From: an uncultured Sulfitobacter sp.
GTDB lineage: Bacteria; Pseudomonadota; Alphaproteobacteria; Rhodobacterales; Rhodobacteraceae
Length of the DNA: 64,000 bases
Assembly: GCA_913060815.1 (NCBI GenBank)
Contig: CAJXSZ010000013.1
Coordinates: forward strand, 1 to 64,000
Reading direction: 5' to 3'
Shown: positions 41,854 through 49,228 of the stretch, in pieces
How the letters are laid out: each line of letters starts with the position of its first letter
Position numbering within the stretch: the stretch's first letter is position 1
The notes under the pieces: model-generated
What the model saw: the letters and a program-made list of their open reading frames with translations, nothing else
Databases searched by the model: none
Told to the model about the DNA's origin: nothing
Program-made: the position numbers and the translations under genes

Positions 41854-44024
41854 TGGTGTATGATCTGAGACGCTTCGATGCCGAGCTCGCCGCGGTCGAT
41901 GCAACGCGATCATTTACGCAGTCAATCAACCCTTCGTATGGTGAGAACGAATGGTCTGTTGCCGGGTATGCGATTACAGCGGGTTCGGATACGGCCGTTC
42001 AGCACGGCGCCTCCGAGGCGCTCTATCAGCTCGGCTATCGCTTCTGGACGCCCGCCAAGCGAACCCGGCCGGGTGTACTTCCGTCCGGTGGGGTGATCCT
42101 GCCTCGGCAGGAGTTCTCTTTTTCCTACATTCGGCAGTTCTTTAATTACGGGGCAGGGGGTGGAAACACTGGCGCTGATCTGAAGCTGTGGAATGAGCTT
42201 CAATGCGTTGATGATACCCGCAGGCCGGTAGGCCATGCGTATCCGGCGATAATAAATGCGATTGATGCACAAGACAGGTTTTTTTCCAATAATCCCAATT
42301 ACATGACAGGATCTGTTGGAAGTGCAACTAACTCATTCAATCTGGACCTGACAGGGTCCGATTATACCGCGTTGATTAATCGGGTTGCGGAACATCTTGC
42401 TGTAAATCTGAATGCGCAAAAGCGTGCATCTATTGACCCGAATGATGGCAGCACATGGGCAAGTGAACAGGTGTTCGGGTTTGCCAACGACGTGGCGGCG
42501 GTCATCGCGCAGGCCGAGCCGGACGTGATGCTGGGCCTTTACGCCTATGCGGGGCACAGAGCCCCTGTCAGCTTCCAATGTCCCAGACTTTACGTGGATA
42601 TCGCGAGGGGGTTCAACAATCTGGGTATTGGCTATCTGGCCATGGGCAAGCTGTGGTCCGAGGTCGTTCCCGAATTTGGTCTACGCTGCTATGGCGATAT
42701 AGCGGCGTGGGATGGCTACATGCGGCATTTGCCCGCTCGATATCTGGATGACTTTGCAGAACATGCAACAGATGGTGCGGTGGGCATCAGCATGGAAACG
42801 AGCGGAAACTGGACAAAGAACCTGATTGCTAAACAGCATTGGGTACGGCACTGGCGCAATGGGACGACGACATATCAGGACGTTCTTTTGGATGCGGTCG
42901 ACAAACTCTATGAGGGAGATAGTCGTGTTGCGGACCTCTTTACGTTCTGGTCCACATCGAGTGCTTCGGCCAGCACACTCGGGATGGTACATGCAGCCAA
43001 GATTGTGGACGCCATGCCTGACACCGAGTATCGCGCCGAGTTCGAGCGTTATCTGAGCATCGCCTTGACCCACGAAAAGCTGCACAGTTCACGTATTGTA
43101 GAGTTCAGCGGGCCATACTTTACAGGGCTAGAGCGCAACCTGAGGGCGTCCAAGGCTGCGGAGGCCGACAGTGAATTTCACCATTATGCCTATGCGCGCC
43201 GGATGGCCAATTCCAACACGGGGTCGAATGGCCGCTCGGACTTGAGCTTTGAAGCAAATCCGCATTGGGAGCGGTTCCCACTTGCCTACGACCATGCGGA
43301 TTTTCTGGCAGCACTCGGAGAGGCGGAACAGCAGCTTGTGCAGCGTCCCTCAGAGTTGCGAGATGAAAACCTGATTGTGGTAGAGACTGAACCCTATCTT
43401 GGAGCAACACCTTCTGTGGCGGTAAGTTACAATACCGAAGGCTCTGCAACATTTGTGTTCTTAGGGCCGGGCACCGTTACGATTGATTATGGAACCGAGA
43501 CGACAAAGAATGACATTCTCTCCTTCGGCAGTGGTCTTCATCAATTCACAATAACGGGCAAGGCCACTACGACATGGACGGGGGGTATCCTCTTTTTGTC
43601 ACTATATCCTGCCACGCGTCTTGAACCGAACTTGGGTGATAGGATTGGTCTGCAAAGATGGGCCTACGCCCCAAGAATTGTCGCTGGTAAAGTCTCGGTG
43701 TCATCAGGCTCGCGGATAAGGTTTGGTACCGCGGATGGGCGGTTTGATATCAGGGAGTCTCGACCTCCTTTCACTTCCGGCTTTGCTGACCCGCGCGGTC
43801 TGCCGTCAGGTGTGGTGAGAATTGATAACGTCAACACGCGCGGGGTCCATCAGCTCACAAACCTCAATCCGTATGTCTCTCCGACACCTTACAGGATGCT
43901 CATGCCGTTTGCTTTGGCTCAGCGAGAGTTTCCTGATATGGTATTCAACGGAAATGGTAGTCGTCCCGATGTTCAGAATCTGTCGGATGAGACTGCCGAG
44001 CAACCTGCGCAAACAGAGGATTAA
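41853..44024 (+). CDS. DUF4838-like, glycoside-hydrolase-related large protein
   Basis: 723 residues; starts at the ATG of a TGATG overlap. SVAGYAITAGSDTAVQHGASEALYQLGYRFWTP near residues 35-67 resembles the GH20-like/DUF4838 N-terminal module, where a bound loop precedes a barrel. RFFSNNPNYMTG and the barrel-like middle (DVMLGLYAYAGHRAP, RLYVDIARGFNNLG) fit the same group, which includes alpha-glucuronidase relatives. The last ~220 residues are a beta-sandwich. Catalytic acids cannot be fixed from sequence alone. No signal peptide, as in its three upstream partners. It would act on a polysaccharide at the cell surface. Known DUF4838 proteins are rarely linked to spike-base genes, so this arrangement is notable. 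Confidence 0.62.
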   Translation: MVYDLRRFDAELAAVDATRSFTQSINPSYGENEWSVAGYAITAGSDTAVQHGASEALYQLGYRFWTPAKRTRPGVLPSGGVILPRQEFSFSYIRQFFNYGAGGGNTGADLKLWNELQCVDDTRRPVGHAYPAIINAIDAQDRFFSNNPNYMTGSVGSATNSFNLDLTGSDYTALINRVAEHLAVNLNAQKRASIDPNDGSTWASEQVFGFANDVAAVIAQAEPDVMLGLYAYAGHRAPVSFQCPRLYVDIARGFNNLGIGYLAMGKLWSEVVPEFGLRCYGDIAAWDGYMRHLPARYLDDFAEHATDGAVGISMETSGNWTKNLIAKQHWVRHWRNGTTTYQDVLLDAVDKLYEGDSRVADLFTFWSTSSASASTLGMVHAAKIVDAMPDTEYRAEFERYLSIALTHEKLHSSRIVEFSGPYFTGLERNLRASKAAEADSEFHHYAYARRMANSNTGSNGRSDLSFEANPHWERFPLAYDHADFLAALGEAEQQLVQRPSELRDENLIVVETEPYLGATPSVAVSYNTEGSATFVFLGPGTVTIDYGTETTKNDILSFGSGLHQFTITGKATTTWTGGILFLSLYPATRLEPNLGDRIGLQRWAYAPRIVAGKVSVSSGSRIRFGTADGRFDIRESRPPFTSGFADPRGLPSGVVRIDNVNTRGVHQLTNLNPYVSPTPYRMLMPFALAQREFPDMVFNGNGSRPDVQNLSDETAEQPAQTED

Positions 44025-44164
44025 CTCATATTAATTCCCTGTGTTAAACACTCTGGGCAATGGCTGCCGCCAGTAGGGCAGGGGGCTTTTCTGCCTAAAC
44101 GATCCTGTCCTCGACCAAAACCGTTTCTGATTCCTGCTCGTTAATCGACGCAAACCCGACGAAC

Positions 44165-44281
44165 TTAGAATTCGTTGTAAGGTGATTCCTGTAGGCCGGG
44201 TACAATAAAGAACAGCAGGAGGACCGCGACCACCAGAATGCAGAAGATCTTTAGGAGTTCGGTTTGGCGGGGGGTCATCAT
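44165..44281 (-). CDS. 38-residue membrane peptide, DltX-like
   Basis: Too short for ordinary gene calling. It starts at the ATG at 44281 in an ATGA overlap with the MBOAT stop and ends with TAA at 44165. The peptide starts MMTPRQTELLKIF, continues with one membrane helix (CILVVAVLLLFFIV) and ends PGLQESPYNEF. DltX, the small partner of DltB in Gram-positive D-alanylation, is also a ~50-residue single-helix peptide and, as I recall the family, ends in a conserved Tyr-containing motif like YNxF. The tyrosine of that motif is the likely acyl carrier in DltX. Position after MBOAT, coupling, topology and C-terminus all agree. Confidence is limited only by the peptide's size. Confidence 0.7.
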   Translation of the reverse strand: MMTPRQTELLKIFCILVVAVLLLFFIVPGLQESPYNEF

Positions 44282-45321
44282 GAGACAGGTCCATAATTTG
44301 CAAACCAGGACAGGCAGATCACCATAGTCCAAACAAAGACACGTGTTGTGTTACGCTTCGCTCTGCTTTCAGAAACGTCGCCACTGTAAGCGAGCAACAG
44401 ACCGTGGCAAAGACCCCAGACAAAATAGCCAAGTGTCAGATTGTGCCAGAGCCCCATGAAAACAAATGCCCCCACTGTAGCAATCTTGGGCGGAACACCC
44501 TTTAGGTTAAGTGGAAGAAAAATATACTGCAGAACGAACTGCGCCATGGAGCGGTGCCACCTGTTCCAGAACTCCTTGATTGTGCGCGCTTTCCAAGGGC
44601 GGTCAAAATTCACGGGCAAACGGTACCCGAAGAATCGAGAGGTGTGTTCGGCAATCAGGGATTGGCCCCAGAAGGCCGCAAACAGCTGCAGGAACAAGAA
44701 CGGCCAGTCGACGAAGAATATGTCCAACACATCCTGTTGCAGTGTTGTGCCCAAGTTGCCAACTGCGGGCGATAGCAGAATTACCAGAACGATACCCTGC
44801 AACACCATTCGGTAGTCACGTAGGCCAATTTCTTCCGCTGCTCCCGCCCGGTTCTGATCGCGCAACAGTGTTCCCGAAAACACCGGCCCGATCACAATGG
44901 CAGGCAAAAAGAACGCTGCAGGAAAGACCCAGTATACATCAGACAGAGGTATTTTCTTGCGGCTGTTGAGAAGCTGCTTGGCTGTCATGAAAATGCGGAT
45001 TGTCGAAAAGGATATTGCAAGTGTGACAACGGGCATTGCCAGCAACCAGTAGTGAAGATCGACGAAAAACAGATTGGCCAGTAGAAGGTACGGGCCATAC
45101 TTGCGCCAATTTGATGATCGATCAAGACGGCCAAAGCAAACCACCATGATGCAAGCTTCGAGCGTTGTTAACACGATGAACCCGGCAGCAACCGGAGCAA
45201 AAATTGCCACGGCAATCAGCCCCGCCACGCTTAGAACGTGCACTCCCGCACGACGCGGCAGCAGTTGGCACAAGCACCAAACCAGTAAGATCACAATTAG
45301 ATGTTGAAGCGGCTGTATCAA
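44278..45321 (-). CDS. MBOAT membrane O-acyltransferase (DltB-like)
   Basis: 347 residues with 9 or more hydrophobic segments. The TTG start overlaps the previous stop (TTGA). MBOAT marks: RTIKEFWNRWHRSMAQFVLQYIF near residue 245 and the catalytic histidine region FVFMGLWHNLTLGYFVWGLCHGLLL near residues 285-310. MBOAT proteins of this kind (DltB, AlgI, PatA) move an acyl group from a cytoplasmic carrier across the membrane for transfer to a surface polymer. Neighbours decide the subclass: an adenylation enzyme and a carrier protein next door point to a DltB-like rather than AlgI-like enzyme. It is shorter than typical DltB (about 400 residues). Confidence 0.88.
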   Translation of the reverse strand: MIQPLQHLIVILLVWCLCQLLPRRAGVHVLSVAGLIAVAIFAPVAAGFIVLTTLEACIMVVCFGRLDRSSNWRKYGPYLLLANLFFVDLHYWLLAMPVVTLAISFSTIRIFMTAKQLLNSRKKIPLSDVYWVFPAAFFLPAIVIGPVFSGTLLRDQNRAGAAEEIGLRDYRMVLQGIVLVILLSPAVGNLGTTLQQDVLDIFFVDWPFLFLQLFAAFWGQSLIAEHTSRFFGYRLPVNFDRPWKARTIKEFWNRWHRSMAQFVLQYIFLPLNLKGVPPKIATVGAFVFMGLWHNLTLGYFVWGLCHGLLLAYSGDVSESRAKRNTTRVFVWTMVICLSWFANYGPVS

Positions 45322-46385
45322 AAGTCGAACCCAAGAAGTTCATCGATTAAATATCGCGAATAAATCAGGCCAGCGTAGGGCGTCATATGGTGGGTGTCTG
45401 AAAAGCTGTTGGCAAACTCGGCCCCTACTTCGGATTCAAATAGGTTGTAGGGATGTATGAGTGGGTATCCAGGGAACACCGTTGCAATCTCATCGACCTC
45501 GACTTGTGTAAGTTCGGTATCCCCCAGAGAGGGCATAATCATCAGCGTTACCGAACTGCCCGCATCTTCTAACATGGAGATAATCTTCTCGATCCGGTCG
45601 GTTTCAAAATGTCGAAATGGTCGGCTTGGCGCGAGTGGGAGAAAGCCGCTGGCCTCCTTTGACCAATTGGCCCGAAGTCGCTGCAAAGCGGGGCTGTCTT
45701 CGAACGTCAGGTCATCGTGAACGGTATTGTAGAGAAATTCTTGATTGCCATGACGATACATCTCTTCGCCCTCGCATCGGTCTTCGTTTAGAAACTGTCT
45801 GGCAGGCCAGCGTAATGCAGCGAAAATGCTGGTTTCAATTTTCTGTAGGGCAAGCGAGGGGAGAGAACGATACTCCGCCTCAAACGTGCGAGGCAGGACA
45901 GTTTGGTGCGCATTCAGAATGACACCGGAGCGGATCTCAACGAGTTCCATAAAGCTTGCAAACTTGAAAAGACGATCCGTTATGATCGGGAGGTCTGAGG
46001 CACGTTGCTTGTCTGGATCGAATTGATAAACCAGCTCCAAGACGACATGCTCAGGTGCCCCTCGCTGTTCAAGATAGCGTTTTAAGAGCAGCTGTAATTG
46101 TGGCATGAACGGGCTGGTCGTGTTTGTAAGCGCCAGAAGTTCGATAGAGACACTCTGACCTGAATGGGCCTCGATGCGATCCATCATGTACCGAGGGTCA
46201 ACCGCCCGTCCGCTTCGGCTTGCCCCGAGGAAAAGAACATCAGGAGCCGGAGCATCAAGTGCTGCCAGTTTGAAAGCGCACTCGGCAGACACATCGGTGT
46301 CAACAGATTCCAGTTTTGCGCCTATCAACGCCAGTGCAGAAAGTGAGAGCAAAATCAGGAAGGGAGCTTTCGCTACAGGGCCCAT
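45318..46385 (-). CDS. DltD/AlgX-like periplasmic SGNH-fold protein
   Basis: 355 residues. An N-terminal uncleaved-type membrane segment (FLILLSLSALALIGAKL) places the rest in the periplasm. SGNH features: VLFLGASRSGRAVDP with Ser56, and near the C-terminus NSFSDTHHMTPYAGLIYS with the Asp330/His333 pair. MBOAT systems usually carry such a protein (DltD, AlgX/AlgJ) that hands the acyl group to the final acceptor. Its start overlaps the adenylation gene by 13 bp and its end overlaps the MBOAT start by 4 bp. The acceptor is unknown; in a Gram-negative it cannot be teichoic acid, so an exopolysaccharide or LPS is the likely target. Confidence 0.82.
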   Translation of the reverse strand: MGPVAKAPFLILLSLSALALIGAKLESVDTDVSAECAFKLAALDAPAPDVLFLGASRSGRAVDPRYMMDRIEAHSGQSVSIELLALTNTTSPFMPQLQLLLKRYLEQRGAPEHVVLELVYQFDPDKQRASDLPIITDRLFKFASFMELVEIRSGVILNAHQTVLPRTFEAEYRSLPSLALQKIETSIFAALRWPARQFLNEDRCEGEEMYRHGNQEFLYNTVHDDLTFEDSPALQRLRANWSKEASGFLPLAPSRPFRHFETDRIEKIISMLEDAGSSVTLMIMPSLGDTELTQVEVDEIATVFPGYPLIHPYNLFESEVGAEFANSFSDTHHMTPYAGLIYSRYLIDELLGFDF

Positions 46386-47842
46386 TGCATTTTCCCGATA
46401 GTTTTCCGGTCCACTTTTCCGTTGATATTGGTTGGAATTTTCTCAAATCGCATGAACTGCGCAGGCCGCATATACGCGGGCAGGTGGGCATCCAGCAGCG
46501 AAAAATCGTCGATATTTTTTGTATGTTCATAGGCCAAAACAATCTCGCGGCTCTCTCCTGTACCCAGAACCACCGCCGCCGCTGCAGCACAACCGAACGC
46601 CTTGCGAAAGGCAGCCTCGATATCTCCCAACTCAATGCGATACCCACGAAGTTTGATCTGGCTGTCAATGCGTCCAATGTGATGCAATTCGCCATTTTTG
46701 ACGCGAACCAGGTCGCCACTGCAGTAGTATCTTGGATCTTCGCCCACGAAACATTCGACTGAATTATCGGGGTAATAGCCAGAAAATACCTGCGGTCCTC
46801 CAAGTAAAAGCTCGCCTTCAGCGCCCTCGTCTGCTTCGACAACTTCACCTTCGTGCGTTCTGATCCCAATGACATTCTCGCCAAAAGGTTCTCCCAAAGG
46901 AACAACGGCCAGGTCAGGGTCTGCATCCTTAAAATGCTTGGCGGTGAAGGCAATAGTCGCCTCGGTCGGACCATAAAGATTGTAGATCGGACCATCGGGC
47001 TCCACGAATGCCCTGAACCCCGTAGCGTATTCAGTTGGAAGTTGTTCCCCACAGAACATCGCCTTTTTCAGTTTATGCTTTACAGGGTTATCGCCCAGAC
47101 CGCGCAATGCTACCGATGCGACCAATGGAACAGAAAACCAGTAGTCGATACATTTTTTCTGGATGTAGGAATGCGGCATCATGAGATCGATATTACTGGC
47201 CGGAACAAGGGTGCCACCGCTTGCCAAAGCGACAAATATGTCGTGCATGGACAGGTCAAAGCTTAGGTCAAACAGCTGGCTGAAGCGCCCGCCCGTGTCA
47301 TGTCCGGTCGTAGCTCGAATTCCGCTGACATAATGGGACAGACTTCCATATGTGATAGGCACACCTTTGGGCTCCCCCGTCGATCCGGACGTGAACATTT
47401 GATATGCGATATCCGAAGCTTGCAGTTTCTTACTAAGGACAGGTTTGTCCGACGTGTCTTCACCTGCTGCGACCTCTGCAATATCGCTGCTAAACCCTGA
47501 TGCGAAACTATCGATATCATTTCTCTTACCATCATGAAGTAGAAGGTCGACCTGCCCATAACGGATGATCTTATCTAGTCTTTCATTTGGCAACTCGGGG
47601 TTCAGTGGAACAAAGCGCACTCCTGAGAAGAAGCAAGCCATTACGGCAACATATGCCTCCAGACTTCGGGTGCCGAGAATCCCCACTGCCTTGGGTGCCC
47701 GCGTTGCGATTAAAGACTGCACATTAGCAATCATGCCACCAAGAGCCTGATAGGTCACATCTTGGTTTCTTGGCCGTGCCACTGCCACCACATTGGCGTT
47801 GTGGCAAAAGACATCGCTTAACTCGCTGTGCAACTGCGTCAT
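46373..47842 (-). CDS. Amino-acid adenylation enzyme (DltA-like)
   Basis: 489 residues, the size of DltA (about 500) rather than an acyl-CoA synthetase. Adenylation core motifs: A3 QMFTSGSTGEPKGVPITY, A5 YNLYGPTEATIAF, A7 YCSGDLVRVKNGEL, A8 GRIDSQIKLRGYRIELGDIE, A10 NGKVDRKTIGK. The A4 region QLFDLSFDLSMHDIF holds the FDLS-type aspartate that binds the amino group of amino-acid substrates in DltA and NRPS A-domains. It would load an amino acid onto the small carrier protein encoded immediately upstream (ATGA overlap). D-alanine is the obvious guess from homology but the substrate pocket may differ. Confidence 0.88.
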   Translation of the reverse strand: MTQLHSELSDVFCHNANVVAVARPRNQDVTYQALGGMIANVQSLIATRAPKAVGILGTRSLEAYVAVMACFFSGVRFVPLNPELPNERLDKIIRYGQVDLLLHDGKRNDIDSFASGFSSDIAEVAAGEDTSDKPVLSKKLQASDIAYQMFTSGSTGEPKGVPITYGSLSHYVSGIRATTGHDTGGRFSQLFDLSFDLSMHDIFVALASGGTLVPASNIDLMMPHSYIQKKCIDYWFSVPLVASVALRGLGDNPVKHKLKKAMFCGEQLPTEYATGFRAFVEPDGPIYNLYGPTEATIAFTAKHFKDADPDLAVVPLGEPFGENVIGIRTHEGEVVEADEGAEGELLLGGPQVFSGYYPDNSVECFVGEDPRYYCSGDLVRVKNGELHHIGRIDSQIKLRGYRIELGDIEAAFRKAFGCAAAAAVVLGTGESREIVLAYEHTKNIDDFSLLDAHLPAYMRPAQFMRFEKIPTNINGKVDRKTIGKMQWAL

Positions 47843-48102
47843 TCGTTAAGGATCTCATCCAGAAATTGGTACATTGGCGACACCGCTTGAAAGTGGATCG
47901 CATCATCGTCATCCAAATCGACATCAAAAGCCTGACTAACAGCGATGAAAACGGCGACAAACGACAGGGAGTCCCATTCACGCGGCGACCCCATACGAGA
48001 ATTCATAGTTACCGGTTCTGACAATGCTTCGGATTTCGAAGCAGTCTTGAGCGCGTCTTCAATCACCGTGCACAACGACGTTTCTTCTAACTCAACAGTC
48101 AT
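47839..48102 (-). CDS. Small carrier protein (DltC/ACP-like)
   Basis: Start MTVELEETSLCTVIEDALK; 87 residues. The phosphopantetheine serine is Ser45 in REWDSLSFVAVF, the DSL motif of carrier proteins, and the acidic helix after it (FDVDLDDDDAIHFQAV) is typical. It overlaps the sulfotransferase end by 11 bp and the adenylation start by 4 bp. It would carry the activated amino acid to the MBOAT protein. The Ser is followed by a short C-terminal helix, and the spacing of the DSL motif fits DltC as well as ordinary ACP. No phosphopantetheinyl transferase is in the window. Confidence 0.87.
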   Translation of the reverse strand: MTVELEETSLCTVIEDALKTASKSEALSEPVTMNSRMGSPREWDSLSFVAVFIAVSQAFDVDLDDDDAIHFQAVSPMYQFLDEILNE

Positions 48103-48952
48103 AGCTTGCTTTCTCATCTATCAGGTTTTGCGAAATTTTTTGTGCAGCTATCTCGTCAGGGCTCCAGTCTTCAGCCGGACCGACCTGATAGCCAAACGGT
48201 TTTTTATTTACAGCCTTTGTCGTCGCTGACCCTGCGACGCTCGGGGTCGATGGCAACTGGAAGGAGGATGCAAGGTGCTTCCAAAATTTTTCAGGATTGT
48301 TCTGGAAAGTGTCGAACCGCACGAGACTGACCCGATCTGGAAATACTGACTTGGCTTCGCAAAGACGCAGATTTGTTTCTTGCCAAAGCCAGATATTGCG
48401 CCGAATAGCGCTCCACCCTTGCCATTCAGCTTTCTCTTCAGAACCCCGTCGCGGCCGGATACGGCCCATGCCAATGAATTTCTCTCTTGCGGTAAGTTCT
48501 TTTTCGGGGTCGGGCCAGCCGACTGGCAGAGGATCTTCAGCTGTCATCGTTGTGCACGATCGCACAAAACTCTCGCAATCGCGGATGATCCCAATCATCC
48601 GACAGTCTGGTAGCTGCTGCAAAAGCTCCATCCCGATCATCGAATTATAGTAGGCGACATCAATAAGTCGCTGCTGTCCTGTCAATGCCAGAGCCGCTTT
48701 TATTTCCGACGCACTTCTCTTTTCATTTACAACCTGACTAGCTGCTGCATCGGAATTGTAAGCCTGTGCATTTTCAAGATTAATTTGAGGTAGAACCGGA
48801 TCGCTATCTTTATCAGACCCTCTGTACCCCTCATGACAAGCTGCAATCCCGTCGATCGTATCTAGAGAAGTCGCAATATATGTTGTTGCAGTTCGCCCGG
48901 TGCTCGCCACAAAATCGAAATTGCAGCTACACTCTGAAGTTGTTGTCTTCAT
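48092..48952 (-). CDS. Sulfotransferase-family protein
   Basis: 286 residues. The 5'-phosphosulfate loop is FVASTGRTATTYIATSL at the N-terminus. A second block RMIGIIRDCESFVRSC supplies the 3'-phosphate loop (Arg and Ser), and VSLVRFDTFQNNPEKFWKHLASSF is the usual C-terminal signature. It would transfer sulfate from PAPS to a hydroxyl on a glycan or small molecule. It is the first gene of the dlt-like operon. Sulfation and aminoacylation of the same polymer would set opposite charges on it. Apart from this operon no PAPS-synthesis gene is in the window. The 276 bp upstream hold no gene. Confidence 0.8.
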   Translation of the reverse strand: MKTTTSECSCNFDFVASTGRTATTYIATSLDTIDGIAACHEGYRGSDKDSDPVLPQINLENAQAYNSDAAASQVVNEKRSASEIKAALALTGQQRLIDVAYYNSMIGMELLQQLPDCRMIGIIRDCESFVRSCTTMTAEDPLPVGWPDPEKELTAREKFIGMGRIRPRRGSEEKAEWQGWSAIRRNIWLWQETNLRLCEAKSVFPDRVSLVRFDTFQNNPEKFWKHLASSFQLPSTPSVAGSATTKAVNKKPFGYQVGPAEDWSPDEIAAQKISQNLIDEKASYDC

Positions 48953-49228
48953 ATTTCTGCCGAAACCCAGGGTAGTTAGAAGTGGTCCTCAATTCTGGAT
49001 AAGTTTGCAGCAGTTTTAAAATGGATCAAGGATTCATTTATTCCGCTAAAGTCATGTGCTCTATATCGCTGTAATGTTTTTATTGCAGGAGCAATGGGTT
49101 GGGACGCAAATGTAGCCGTTTGCCGATCCGTACTCGCTGCTCTGGATTAGCTGGAAAAGACCAATTAGAAACATCAAATTGCAATGCTTGCTTCAACGCA
49201 GATCAGTCTCTGGTAAACCTGCCGCTCT

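Noticed and set aside
46300-47052. 250-codon minus-strand frame within the adenylation gene
   Set aside because: Out-of-frame overlap with clear DltA-like motifs in the other frame.
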